Part shown: positions 11,376 through 23,084 of the stretch, piece after piece
How positions within the stretch are numbered: the first letter of the stretch is position 1
Layout: each line of letters opens with the position of its first letter
From: Sternotherus odoratus
Taxonomy: Eukaryota; Chordata; Testudines; Kinosternidae
Direction: 5' to 3'
DNA: 64,000 nucleotides
Assembly: GCA_032164245.1 (NCBI GenBank)
Contig: JAVMKO010000010.1
Span: forward strand, 27,664,189 to 27,728,188
Program-made: the position numbers and the translations under genes
The notes under the pieces: generated by a model
What the model saw: the letters and a program-made list of their open reading frames with translations, nothing else
What the model was told of the DNA's origin: nothing
Databases searched by the model: none

Positions 11376-13510
11376 AAAAAATGCTTTGTTTAGTTGTAGC
11401 ACCAATCAGAAACACACCGTCATGGTCTGGCACATTTTACCAATATTTTAAGTATTTCTGTCCCTGATTGTATTCTATACTATGTAGGATCACATCTTCT
11501 CCCTGTTGCAGAGTTTTCCTGAAAGATGCATGAAGCAAAAGCCTTTAGCTGCCATATTTTAAGTGTTAAACGCCTCCATCACCAAGGCACCATGTGCTGC
11601 TTAAATTGCATCTTCTTAAAAGTAAGGTTGAAATCTCTCTCTTCTTGGCAGCTCATGTTGCTAAAATTGATTCTATGATAGAAAAATCAGTACTAAAGTA
11701 AAGTAACCTATCTTGTTTTATTAGTTGTATTTTTGATGGCTTGCTTTATTAGTTTTTAGCTCCCCCCCCCAGTCTTCAATTATTTACTGTTCTTTCTATT
11801 TTTAACAAGGATAAAATAGTCAATTGCCTTTAACATATAGGCTTCTTCATCCAGCCTCTTGTAAATTTGAACTACCACCTCTTGGGCCTTACATACTTTA
11901 GCAATGTATTCCCTCTAATGCTTCATTTACTGCTATGAGGCACTGAACTGAGTTAGCTCAATTTATGGTGTAGAGCAATTTGCTTACCTACCTAATCTTA
12001 AATTGCTGCTGGCCAACATTATGGTCTCCAAACAGATGTTTTAAACCTTCTGGTTATCAAATTGAGTGATCTTTATTATTGTTTATTGTGTTAAGGGTAA
12101 TAAGGCTTTCCAGGATCATACGTGACATCTACTGGACCTACATGAGTTTAAGTACGGAATAACGTAACAATGATTTACATGTTTATGTAGATATTGGACT
12201 AACAGAAGAGAATCAAGCCCATTCTCTTAAACACAGTCCTAGCCATGTGCTCAGTCATCAGATTCTCTGACTAGGCTCTTGACAGGATGTCACTGTCCCT
12301 TTATCCAGAACTGGTCCCTATTCCTGCAACAGCTTCCTTTCCCTCTCCTGTGTGCTAGGCTGCTTAGTGGGCTCCTTAAGTTGCACCTAGAATAATTTAT
12401 TTTGGATTTCTTTCCTCTCCTGCACTAACAGTCTTCTCCTACTCTCTTGCCTTTAATACCAGTTATAAATATGTATTAAAAATATTAAAGATACACTGGA
12501 GGTCCAACACATGAAAAACATAATCCAGACATGTAACATACCTGAAACATGCCTTCCCTCACCCCCCAGTCTGTTTTTTTGGTCTCATTTAGATTTTAAG
12601 TAGAGTCCTCCTTGTCTTATTCATATAAGTGAAGACCCAAGCATCCATGGCAATGGAGAAATATAATTGTATTTTGAATTGTTTCTTGAGACATTGATAG
12701 TGGGATTTCTCTGCAATGTAATATTCTCAGTGTAATTTACTTCCATTGGACCTATACCGCATGTACCATCATAATGTTACTTTAATGCCCATTGAGTTGA
12801 TTGGAGCTCCCTTGTTAGTAAAATCATAGTTGTTCGCTGCCACACCTAGAGTTTTGGATTGTAATAAGAGAGCATATATTAGAGAGAACTGAAAACTTTC
12901 TTTCCAAAAATTCCAAGATAGTTTGAGTTTGTTCATCTGAAATGAAACCAAACGTTAATACCTACTTGGTGTTTTTCCTCCCCAATTTTTTATTTGTGCA
13001 TCCCTGTGCCTACTTGCTTTTTGCTGCCTTTTTTGTGGCACCTTTTGTTAAGGCTTTGTTTAATTCTCCTTTGAAATACAGTGATGTTACTATGCTTTGC
13101 TTCAGATGCCTTCCTTGAAACCAAGTGTGACTAAGGATCAACACAGTATTTCACAACCAGTTCCTATCCTTTCCATGAAGCATACCAAGATCCATATTAA
13201 AGAGAAACAGCATCATTAAGTTTGTGTGTCCTTAAACTAGAAGAATACTCAAAATGCCAAGGAGACTATAGAGATGCTCTTATTCGGTCTCTAAAGAGGC
13301 AGTGAATACCATTTTGATTCTGTATTAGTACAGCTTTATACAATGAGGTAAGTGAAGAGAATACATTCTCCCAATGAAATTTAAAAAGGAATTTTTCTGT
13401 AGACAGAATGTTACTCACTGCCCTTTCTCACAAAGAGAGGTAGGATTTATGACTATGTTCTATTTGCTTTCTAGGATTCTCCATATTTTTATTGCACTTT
13501 TACAGCATCA
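11376..13510. other. AT-rich non-coding stretch
   Basis: Nothing assignable: no coding frame above chance and no clear repeat ends. Confidence 0.5.
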
Positions 13511-13515
13511 TCAAG

Positions 13516-13557
13516 CACTATGTCACATGCTGAATTCACTATGTCACATGCTGAATT
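13516..13557. repeat. Perfect 21-bp tandem duplication
   Basis: The unit starting cactatgtcacatgctgaat occurs twice head to tail (13516-13536 and 13537-13557) with no mismatch, so it is a recent slippage or local duplication. Confidence 0.9.
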
Positions 13558-13575
13558 AGATGTACCTATTCAAGA

Positions 13576-13662
13576 TTAGGACTAAGATTTTCAAATGAGC
13601 CTAAGGGGGTTAGGCACCAAAGTATCATTTAAGATCAATATGAGTTAAGGTGCTCAATTCAG
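13576..13662. mobile_element. Relic of palindromic 'gattttcaaa' MITE
   Basis: Reads 'aagattttcaaatgagcct' then 'agggggttaggcacc', which matches one arm of a common sauropsid palindromic MITE in which 'gggattttcaaaagcgcctaag' is mirrored around 'attgaaagtcaatggg'. The second arm is decayed. Related copies lie at 24815-24900 and 34289-34383. Confidence 0.5.
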
Positions 13663-13978
13663 ACAACAGCTTGTTGAATTGTTTCCAATAAGTTTCTTAT
13701 GAATTTAACTTTTTTCTGTTCCAAAACTGATACTGCTTACCTCAACATATGTTAGTTATTCCGAACTAGTTACTAAATTTTTTTAATATCTTACAGCTTT
13801 ACAAGTTATTTTTGGAGCATTCACGGAGACTGTTTGTGCTGCACATGTTTGACAGCTGGGTCACAAGCATTGTTTATCCTCTCTGACTGGATCACTGAAA
13901 CTATTTAAATACAAGAATAAGATATGATGAACAACAAATGGCAAATACACTCTCTCGTGCATAGTACTGTTTATGTAC

Positions 13979-14707
13979 TGTGACAAGATCAGGCCAGATG
14001 GCTACAGGAGCCTGGTGGAATGCAGATATATTAGTCCCAGATCAAGCAGGTCCCTTTTCCCTGGGTATGGTACCAGGGGTGGTTCCAGAACAATCAGGAA
14101 CTTGCTGGAACCCATTAAGACATGCAGGCTAATCAGGGCACCTGATTTAAAAAGGACCTCACTTCAGTCAGTGAGGGGCATGTAAGGAACTGAGAATGAG
14201 AGGGTGTGCTGCTGGAGGATGGAGGAGTACAAATGGTATCGGGCATAAGGAGGAAGGTCCTGTGGTGAGGATAAAGAAGGTGTTGGGAGGAGGCCATGGG
14301 GAAGTAGCCCAGGGAGTTGTAGCTGTCACACAGGTGTTACTCGAAACACTGTAGATACCTGTGACCGACAGGGCTCTGGGCTGGAACCCAGAGTATGTTC
14401 CATTTTCTTTCTAGGATTCACCCCATCTCCCTCCCTCCTACTGGATATAAGAAGAGTTGACTTGGACCATGGGTCTCACCCGAGGGGAAGGTTCCTGGCC
14501 TGTCCCCCGACCCACTAGACAGATCAGCAGAGACTGCAGAGATTGTTCTTCTTCCTTTCCCCCATGCTGGCCAAGTTAGCTGAGTGAACAGCAGATTTAA
14601 GCCACAAAAGTGGCCAAACTGAGGGCTGCTGTGAACCTCTGAGGCAAGCAAATCTGCCAATAAGTGCAGCACCCACCAAGACAGAGGAGGAACTTTGTCT
14701 TGTCACA
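13979..14707 (+). mobile_element. Solo LTR, 729 bp, 4-bp target duplication
   Basis: Starts TGTGACAAGATC and ends TCTTGTCACA, a perfect 10-bp terminal inverted repeat of the TG...CA type. It is flanked on both sides by GTAC (13975-13978 and 14708-14711). I recognise the internal text as a widespread turtle LTR, probably Ty3/Gypsy-like given the 4-bp duplication. Possible promoter and polyadenylation elements in the plus direction are 'tttaaaaagg' near 14148 and 'gataaag' near 14269. No internal retrotransposon coding region is adjacent, so it is a solo LTR left by recombination between the two LTRs. The minus-strand frames at 14418-14803 are shadows within it. Confidence 0.85.
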
Positions 14708-14711
14708 GTAC

Positions 14712-15385
14712 AAATACAGCCATTCATACAAAGTACCATCATTTCCCACATAGTCAGATAAACACAAACCTGTTCTCACAAGTGTCCATAAACAAAGAGT
14801 CACATTCCCAGTCTAAGCAGCTAACAGTGGTTCAGAATACAAACAGATACCCGCAAACACTATTTGTGCAGTAAAAGACAAATTCCTTTAAGGGTTTCAA
14901 GCATAACACATCTTCAAAGTGGCTTCTTTTAAACACCCATCAGGAGCAAGGTGACTTTCATTAATGGATACCTCAAATTAATTTGCAGTATAAAGAAATT
15001 CACTATGTCAATCATAAGCACCACAGAAAAAGTTAATCATTGCCACAGTACTTTATGAATACTTTAGAGTCATTATGATGTTTTGTGCCAGTCCTCATTA
15101 TGGATTAATTGCAGTGCTGATACACAGTTTGAAATTCTTATAAACAATGCAAAAAATTGTTACTGCACCTGGACTCCATTTAGTTATATAATTCAGTTTA
15201 TATTTTTAATATAGAACTCAATTACTGTATATTGTGCAAAATGTCATTAAACATTGACATCCAAACTCTAATCTTGATAACTCCACCCCAGAGATTATTG
15301 CAGAATGTTTTGGAGTATTAAGCATTTAAAAAGGCATCTTCTCTTGCATTCAGAGTGGTTCTAGCTGCATACAAATAGAGAAAAA
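14712..15385. other. AT-rich DNA, nothing recognised
   Basis: No gene, RNA or repeat boundary that I can support. Confidence 0.5.
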
Positions 15386-15387
15386 GG

Positions 15388-15630
15388 ATAGGCTTGTGGT
15401 TAAGTTACTGGGCTAACACTGAAGGTCTAGGTCCAGTTCTCAGTGGTGACACAGAGCTCTTGTGTGCCTCCGTTTGCCATCTGAGAAAACAGAGATAACC
15501 TTTCTGCTACCCTTGTCAGTCTTGTTTATTTAGACTTTAAGCCCTACTTCTTGCCTCTCTTGTTTGTGCATTGCCTCACACACTGGGGCTTCCCAATCTC
15601 TAGATGATACTGTAATAAAATATTAAAGTA
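15388..15630 (+). mobile_element. MIR-like head joined to L2-like tail (SINE)
   Basis: The head 'ggttaagttactgggctaacactgaaggtctaggtccagttc' follows the MIR/tRNA-related pattern 'ggttaga.cactggactgagactcaggagacctgggttc'. The tail 'ttatttagactttaagccc...gcctcacacactggggcttcc...gatactgtaataaaatattaa' follows the L2-type 3' end. This suggests an ancient SINE with an L2-derived tail. Confidence 0.55.
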
Positions 15631-15691
15631 TCTTAATTAGAACTCCTACTTAGTCTAAAAGACTAAGTCTAAAAGTCATTATTTACTAATG

Positions 15692-15903
15692 TTAACAAAG
15701 TCCTGTGGCACCTTAAAGACTAACTATAAAGTTTTGAAGCATGAGCTTTCGTGGGCTAATACCCACTTCGTCGGATGCAAGCAGTAGAACGAAGTGGGTA
15801 TTAGCCCACGAAAGCTCATGCTTCAAAACTTTATAGTTAGTCTTTAAGGTGCCACAGGACTTTGTTAACTCTGCTATTCCAGACTAACACGGCTACCACC
15901 CTG
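15692..15903 (-). mobile_element. Penelope-like foldback element with perfect 81-bp hairpin arms
   Basis: Two arms, 15691-15771 and 15789-15869, are exact reverse complements over 81 bp with a 17-bp spacer. The first arm base also belongs to the left target duplication. A one-sided extension (15870-15903, minus strand 'ggtagccgtgttagtctgg') forms the outer end. The whole is flanked by a perfect 14-bp duplication ATTATTTACTAATG (15678-15691 and 15904-15917). The arm sequence is the same family as the arms of 22408-23132, which enclose a GIY-YIG coding piece, so I assign it to Penelope-like elements. The arms contain the hammerhead-like fold described for 23046-23084. Confidence 0.75.
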
Positions 15904-16599
15904 ATTATTTACTAATGATGAGTAAGATTTGGGGTATGTACTGTGAATGAGCACCCAGACATCTTGACAAGTCTTTGGATATTTGAGAAGGCTTTCTTCC
16001 TGAGCATTACCATTTGCTTAAGGCTTTAAAGGTAAGTTCTATGTCCCCCACCCATTATGAAAGTATTTCATCATGAGTTTTGGCTATTTGAGTGGTTAGA
16101 ATATCTATTTGCAACCCTTCCAGCAAGTGTCTGAGGCTGACTGAGTTCTCTCTTCCATTCTGTCAGCAGAGATAGCGCTGAGTCTACTATTGTTGGCTAT
16201 TTTGAATTTGGTAACTCTGGGACATTAGCTGTGACAATGACCCAGTACACGCAGCACACCTGGAAATCCTCCTAGTATATAGTTTGGAGCCTAACAAGCA
16301 CACTGCACTCTAAGGTACCTCTAGCAGGTACTAGAGGTTCTTACCAACAGATAGGAATCCACAAGGCAAAAGACACGTGATGTACTAGGGAGAAGTTAAC
16401 TCAATAGCGGTCAGATCTTCACTACCCCTCTAGCAAGGGACTGATTGAGTTTTCTGTGGTGGGTTAACCAAGCTAGAAGGTTAGAATGTTTATCTTTGTG
16501 GCTAGTAGAAAAATCCTTCCTGGTTTTGCATAATACAACAACAGGAAGTGAATGAATATATACGGAAGTACATGCATCTGTAGTGGATTATTACAATGG

Positions 16600-17305
16600 C
16601 TTGTGGTTCTTCTTCATCACTTTTGGCTTGTCCAGTAAGTTGGGGTTGGTGATCTTGATCTTCACATCCAAGCATTCTTGTCAAGTGTGTCTTCCAAGAT
16701 GACATCAGTCTTCTTCATATTCTCTTTCAGGGTCTTGAACAATCTTTTTCTAGGTCTTCCTTGTTGTCGTTGTCCTGTGACTATTAGGTCTTGTACTTTC
16801 TGGCCAACATATCCCAATCTCATCATCTCATATGACCTAGCTTCTCAGTTACCAATACTCCTTCAGCTTTTCCATGATAGGGGCTACCTGAATCATGGCT
16901 CATACCATGTCACTGTGTAACCTTGTCTTACTCAGCATTCACCTGAGCATTCTCATTTTGGCAGTGTGACGTAGTTGTTTTTCCTATTCCTCACTGACCA
17001 ACATTCTGACCCATACATCATGGCTAACATAATCATGATCTTATACACTTTGATCTTTAGTTTAGTCTGCATATTCTTATCACAGAGAATTCCAGTCAAC
17101 TCTCTCCATTTACATCAAGCACTCTTCAGTTGACTCCTAACATCCGTATCCCCATTCCCATCATGGCTCAATGCTGAACTGTGGTATTGAAATTGTGGCA
17201 TGGACCTTAACTCTATACCATCTAGTTTTACTGGCTTCTTATTGACCCTCTCCATGAAGCATCACATGTATTCCATCTTTTGTCAGCTGATTCTTAAGCC
17301 ATAGA
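16600..17305 (-). pseudogene. RTE-type LINE 3' end of ORF, minus strand
   Basis: Read on the minus strand from about 17305: a 'LDGIELRSMPQFQYHSSAL' block, then WRELTGILCDKNMQTKLKIK, then VYKIMIMLAMMYGSECWSV, then a 'VAPIMEKLKE' block, and finally GQRQQGRPRKRLFKTLKENM followed by KKTDVILEDTLDKNAW. These match, in order, the RTE/BovB blocks 'WREVTGVLCDKxMPxKLKGKVYKTVVRPAMLYGxECW', 'VAPIxEKMRExRLRWFGHVMRR' and 'GRPKKTWxExVKxDLKxxxL...DRxxWRxxI'. Several frameshifts and stops make it a fossil, and the catalytic RT core is absent. The plus-strand frame at 16678-16920 is its antisense shadow. Confidence 0.85.
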
Positions 17306-17423
17306 TTGTATTCTAAAACCACAAATATAAATGTAGGAAACAGGACTAGAGAGATGCAAACCACACCATACCACGGATCTCCTTTGCCCCACAAAGTGCA
17401 ATACACTGAGTAACACACAGGGA

Positions 17424-17695
17424 AGGTATGTCTATACTTCAGCCTCAGGTTATGATTGCAATTCATGTTAGATTAAAGCTAGCTCAGGCATGCCAACAGG
17501 CTTGAGTACCGGCAGCAGTGAAGCCACACCAGCATGGGCTGTACAAGTCTACCTGGAACCATGGGTAATTACTCAAATGGCTAGCCCATGCTGAAATCTG
17601 GGGGTTCATTGTCACCAATGCCCAAGCTAGCTAAATTAAAGCCAGCATGAATACATAAGCTACAATCACATCCTGAGACTGCAGTGTAGACTTAC
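17424..17695. mobile_element. Palindromic hAT-type MITE, about 270 bp
   Basis: The left end 'ggtatgtctatacttcagcctcaggttatgattgca' mirrors the right end, whose reverse complement reads 'agtaagtctacactgcagtctcaggatgtgattgta'. The inverted similarity extends about 70 bp, down to 'agctagct'. The 'tatgtctacac' terminus is typical of sauropsid hAT MITEs. No coding capacity. A target duplication is not clear. Confidence 0.7.
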
Positions 17696-17834
17696 TCTCA
17701 GAGAATCTTAACCACAGTGGACCAAATTCAGCTCAGTTACACTGCTAGCTGATAATGGCAAAGCAGTGGCCAAATGAAGGGAGCAGATGGCCTGTCTATG
17801 CAAAACAAGATGTTTTTACTATTAATCTCATATT

Positions 17835-17955
17835 ACAGTTATATCTTGTCCTCAGCCAAGATTGGAGTAAGGACTGTCTTAACTGCACATCTGTCCTGTG
17901 CTCAGCACATTGGGGCTCCAAATCCTTGATTAGCATTTCTAGGTACTACAGTAAT
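17835..17955 (+). mobile_element. L2-related 3' tail
   Basis: Shows the succession 'ggagtaaggactgtctt', 'gtgctcagcacattggggctcc' and 'aggtactacagtaataaaaat', equivalent to the L2-type tail 'gcagggactgtct...gtgcctagcacaatggggccc...aggtgctactgtaatacaaat'. A companion copy is at 15520-15630. Confidence 0.5.
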
Positions 17956-17959
17956 AAAA

Positions 17960-19530
17960 ATACCCTAAACAACAACGTTCATGAAACCCCACTGACATAA
18001 ATGCAATGCCCTCAATTTTCTACCTATGCAATCCAAAAGGGATTGAACATGGCGTAGTGGGTTTGCACATACTGGTACTACTTTCATGTCACTTAGCAAA
18101 AAGATGACCCACTTTGTATTTTTGTTTTTTTACATCTGACTGGTACTGTGAGATTTAACAAGGATGCATCGTATTTTCCATCTTCAGACTCTTCCCATGG
18201 TAATGTTGGTCATATTTTGGATGGTCCCAAATCTGACTGTGGTAAATAATAAAATAAGACAGTTGGAGGATTGTTGTTGTTTAGGGAAAGCATGTAATAT
18301 AAAACTTGAGACTTAGTGGAGAAGTTCAGATTTTTCTCAAAAAGTCTCTTTTCTGCTACTTGAATATTATCAAAGCTAAAATCATTCTAGTGTGCCTGTG
18401 TATAGCTGCCCTGCTGCCCTGGGGTCTGAGTCTCATTTAAAGTGCAAGAAACTTTAGGTTAAAATCCCAGGGAAAACTCAGAGAGATCAATATTTCTAAT
18501 ATTGGGTTCATTTCTAGGAGATGCTGCACACCGCCTGATAGGTGTGGAGTGTTAGCTGCTAGATTATGAACTCCTTGTCTTTTTTGTATGACCTTAAAGT
18601 GAAAAGCGCATCAGAAGGAATAAATACATTTAGTTTCAGGTAATATAGCACTTTAAATGATTGAGATTAAGGATCACTGAAGACTGGTAATTTGTGGTAG
18701 AAATGCTATTCCCTTTTCTGCAGCTTCTTCCTCAAAAAGGACATTTGGCCAAGGTCTCCCATTCTGTTCCCTGAGCAGAGACTGTGAAATGTGGACAGAA
18801 TTCAATCTGTGAAGAAGTAAAAAGGGCTTTAGTTTTTATAATTTATCTTCTCAGGAAAACTGTTCTCAGGATTAAGCATTTCCATTGAGTTCAATTGTCA
18901 TTTACAATCTGTTCAGGAACCCATGTCCTTGAAAATGACAGTATTTACCCTGCCACTGCCTGCGCTGAACTAGCTGAATTAATACAAGATACTTCAGGCC
19001 ATTTAGAATGGGCATCTAATGCAATCAAAAACATTTTCCCCATAGGTAGTCCATCATATTAACTAAGTGGATGTGCTGCTTTGGGGTAGTTGGTCACTCT
19101 TTTGTACACCCTTTTCATATGACTCCTCGTATTATTTAATCAAGTACATCTAGTACCAAATGCAGTTGCAATTTTGAATGGCACCAAAGAAGTCTAACTA
19201 CAGATCTACCTTGATGCCAGTCAGATTGATGGAGCTTTTCTTGCCTTACATTTGGAATTTTGGTCTAAGCTACAGTCTCTTATTTTCTGGTCACTCCTTC
19301 TGCTCTTATGCCTTAAATGAGGCCATCTAATATTGCTTGTTTGTCTGACCAGTCGTGGACCACCATTTAGCATAATATTTATGCAGTTCTCTGGACAGAA
19401 ACATTTTTCTCTTCTTTAAACCTAAGCAGAAGACATTCATTTTCCTTTCTGCTTTTAGTCATTAACTCGACACCCTGAGAAATATATTTTAATTTATTGT
19501 ACTTCTTGATATACCAGGCTTATTATTAAA
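17960..19530. other. AT-rich non-coding stretch
   Basis: No gene or repeat boundary supported. Confidence 0.5.
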
Positions 19531-19534
19531 GCTT

Positions 19535-19600
19535 AGTAGATTGAGGAGCAAGGTCAAGTGGTTTGTCCAAAGTCACACAGTCAGAAACTGAGCCAAAATT
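19535..19600 (+). mobile_element. MIR-type SINE core fragment
   Basis: The stretch 'tcaagtggtttgtccaaagtcacacagtcagaaac' corresponds to the MIR/L2 conserved box 'taagtgacttgcccaaggtcacacagctagtaag'. Short and eroded. The two opposing 60-70 aa frames over it are not genes. Confidence 0.55.
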
Positions 19601-21782
19601 ATTCTTCCTACTTTATTGGACCAATTTGGTTCCAGAAAATAGCCAGTGAAGTTGCTTATGAGTTTTTGCCAAATATTTGTATTCCCAGGACAAAATTTCC
19701 AAAAGGACTCACCATAAACTTTGTCCACTGTAGCAATCTTGAGGAAGACAGATATAAAGGAAAACAAGTACCTTAAGGATGATTTTTGGCGAAGGACCAG
19801 AAGACAGTGAAGACAAAACAGTGATGAAATTTCCTCATTGCCCTCCAGGTCTCACTGAATGTTTTCACTCTGACTTGAATGGAAAGTCATGAAAAACCTG
19901 GCAGACTTGCAAACTTCATTTAGAGAGAGTCAATTAAGCCACTTTAAAAGGTTAATTGATATGTGTGAGTTATTGTATGCTCCTCGTCTTCAAGGTTATA
20001 GACTGTTTACCAGAACCCTGCCAAATTCCAGTCATCTGAAGGGATTCAGAAATCATTTCTGTTGATGACAGACCTTTGAGCAGATGGTAAGTAAATCACG
20101 GTTTTGATGAGAAATGTTAAAGCTTTTATGCAGTAAGACACAGTTAAAGTATTATCCAGGTTAAATCAGATACTGTATAATCCTGGTTTACTAGTAGTCA
20201 GGCCTGAAGATTTTCAGTGAGGAAGTCTGCAAGCTTTACTGTCACAGTGATGGAGTATGGAACCACACATAAGTTTTTAAAAAGTCACTCTTTGTTAGTA
20301 GATGCAGCCATGCTAACAAAGCTACCCCATATCTTCTCACAAGGAGGTTAAGTAACATGCCTGAGGATGGTTTACTCATTTAAAATATAAGTTCTATTAT
20401 TGTAGTTGAGTTATAACCATCCTGTAACACTCACATGGAAATATTTCATGGATAAACCTCACTAAAAAACAAAACAAAAAACCCTTCCTAGGCAACATCA
20501 GAATGGGAAAACCCGCAAGGTTACCACTTGGATATGCCAAGGTGAACTTTACAGTTTAGAGGGATTTTATGGAGAAGGTAGTCTTGAAATGTGCATCATC
20601 ATTTTAAGATTTCCAGAGTATAAGACAGTTGGAAAGGACTGAGTACACTGCAAGGCATTGGTAAATAGCACCTTGTGTTTTGAGGTGGTGGTATCGATGA
20701 CCATCTGCTCAAAGTAAGCACTGGACTTGCATGGGAAGATTGGGAGAAGGTGAACAAGTAGTTCTGTAAGAGTGAGGCTTAGAACCAAATTTATTGAATG
20801 GAATAAGAAAAGGTCATAATCCTTCTCCAGATGATGATGCTTCTAGCACGTTGACAGGTAAAATTACATATAGTAGCATTGGCACAGTATCACACAACAT
20901 CTACACTTTATACAACAATATTCAGAGGTCTGTAGATTTGGTAACATTGTATAATTTTTGGTGAGGCTGTATAATTTTAAAAACATTTTCTCTAAAATCA
21001 AAACAGAATATAAGTAATATAAAAGCAGTTCATGATTGAAAAACATGTAAAAGATATTAGAAGTCTGCAATGATTAGCTAATATTTTCTACAACATTAGC
21101 ATTTTTCATGTCATCAATATTTCAGAAGGATGATTTCTCATGGGGAAGTACTGACTATAAAATGTTCTGGGGCTACAGAGTAATTTAATTTGTTATAGGA
21201 AAACTTGTTGATTTTTCTTCTTGAATTTTCCAGTAATTTTCCAGGGACAAAGAAAAGATTTGGATTTTAATTAGTTATGTTAAAAAACCCTGAATGCAGT
21301 ATTCAACACACATAGTCTTCATGTTGTTCCATTAGGAGACTGGTTTCAGCATAGCAGCTAACTCCTTTTGGGATCCCTGATTCTTTTTCCATTTGCCCTA
21401 TTTGTGAGAGGAGATGCAAATGTCACATCACACTGTCATGGTGGTGAGCGAGGTCATTCAGTTCATACTCTACAATCATTTATATTGACCATGAATCCAA
21501 GTCCTCTTAGAGTCTGCCATTAAAACTACAGATTAAGATCAAGCAAAGGGTCCATAAATATGGTCTGAACTCTGCCAAAATACCTACTGTATTAACATTT
21601 TAATAGATGGACCCCTTCTCTCTTTAGTGGATAGGGGATAGTGAAAGAAAAAAGGGTCACTTCCAGCATTAATCATCTCTGAGTGGGATGGGGGTGGCTG
21701 GTCGGAAGAATGCAATACCATTCCTTTCCTTCCCATACGTAATAGGAGGCGAAAAGAACAGAGGAATGAGCTACCCACTTCT
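19601..21782. other. AT-rich non-coding stretch
   Basis: Nothing assignable. Frames at 20567-20788 and 20864-21070 have no recognisable motif. Confidence 0.5.
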
Positions 21783-22624
21783 GAGGCCTAGGTGGAGGTT
21801 GTGGTGAAAGAGATTAATAGAGCAGATGGCCATAACACGCCTTTGGGTGTAGTGAAAGCCACTGAAAGGGGAGCTAAGAGAATGCAAAGACAGGGAGATG
21901 GATTGCGGTTCCAGCTTCTTCTATGTCCTTGAGAAAAGGGGGGGGGAGGGGGAAGAAGAAGCACGTCACCTGCCTCCTGACAGGGGACAGGACCCCTCCT
22001 CACAGATCCTGTGGAGGTGCACGGCAGGGCCAGGGTCTTCTAAGCCAGGCTCTTCTCCTTGGCTCTGACCAATGCTGATGCCTACAGGATGCTCTGGGGC
22101 AGATTCCCAACAATCAGTGCAGGCAACCGGTACTTGCTGGAGCTGCCTCTCACTCTGGCTGAGTTCTCAGAAGCCCTCTGTCTGATGCCCACCAATAAAT
22201 CCCCAGGCATCGATGAGCTGACCGTGGAGATCTACCATGAGATCTTGGACTTCCTTAGCTGGGATCTCGCCATCATCTGGACTGAGTCTTTGGGAAGTGG
22301 GATGCTCCTCCTGTCATGCAGGTGAGCCATGCTTGCTCTGCTTCCCAGTACAGGCCTTTTGGAATTGGTGTCTTATCCGCTCCTCTGCATGGACTACAAG
22401 GTTATAGTCAGAGAGGTAGCTGTGTTAGTCTGGAATAGCAGAGGTAACAAAGAGTCCTGTGGCACCTTAAAGACTAACTATAAAGTTTTGAAGCATAAGC
22501 TTTCATGGGCTAATACCCACTTCGTCGGATGCAAGCAGTGGAAGTGTCCAGGGGCAGGTATAGATAAGTAGGCAAGAACCAGGTAGGAGGTAACAAGGTT
22601 AGTCCAATCAGCCTGAACCAGCTT

Positions 22625-22951
22625 GTTAACTCAAATCAGAGAGGGTGGGGTATTCTTCTAGCAGCTGAATTGGAGGTGTGAACTCGGAGAGAGGAGAAGC
22701 TGTTTTTGTAATTAGCAAGCCATTCAAGATCCTTGTTCAATCCTAGATTGATTGTATCAGACTTGCAAATGAACTGCAGCTCTGTAGTTTCTCTTTGCAG
22801 TCTGGTCTTGAAGTTTTTTTGCTGCAGTATGGTGACTTTTAAATCTGTAATGTCTTGTGTGTCCAGGCAGATTGAAGTGTTCTCCTACAGGTTTTTGTAG
22901 ATTGCCATTCCTGATATCTGATTTGTGTCCTGATATCTGATTTGTGTCCAA
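22625..22951 (-). pseudogene. GIY-YIG endonuclease C-terminal part of Penelope-like element
   Basis: The minus frame 22951-22757 contains SDIRNGNLQKPVGEHFNLPG followed by HTRHYRFKSH. This matches the 'DIRxxxxxxPVGEHFxxPGHsxxxLxV' block after the active site in the GIY-YIG domain of Penelope-like elements. In neighbouring frames, reading on, come 'RLQRETTELQFICKSDTINLGLNKDLEWLANYKN', equivalent to the 'RexxEfxxIxxxxTLxPxGLNxD' end. The catalytic GIY...YIG residues and the RT domain are absent. A 20-bp direct duplication (about 22909-22948, 'cctgatatctgatttgtgtc' twice) disturbs the frame. Non-functional. Confidence 0.75.
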
Positions 22952-23045
22952 GCTGGTTCAGCCTGATTGGACTAACCTTGTTACCTCCTACCTGGTTCTT
23001 GCCTACTTATCTATACCTGCCCCTGGACACTTCCATTGCTTGCAT

Positions 23046-23084
23046 CCGATGAAGTGGGTATTAGCCCACGAAAGCTTATGCTTC
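23046..23084 (+). ncRNA. Hammerhead-ribozyme-like motif in Penelope-like arm
   Basis: The order of elements resembles a minimal hammerhead. CCGATGA (23046-23052) stands in place of CUGAUGA. One extra A is followed by stem II GTGGG (23054-23058), loop TATTAG and CCCAC (23065-23069). Then come GAAA (23070-23073), a mini stem III GC-TTAT-GC (23074-23081) and TTC at the expected cleavage position. Hammerheads are known in the terminal repeats of Penelope-like elements. Departures from the consensus are U4 changed to C and the extra A before stem II, so activity is doubtful. The mirrored copy in the left arm has additional changes (CATGAAA for CACGAAA). Confidence 0.5.

Noticed and set aside
22911..22948. 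Short direct repeats as part of a CRISPR-like array
   Set aside because: Only two adjacent copies without spacers. A simple duplication inside a decayed coding region of a vertebrate genome.
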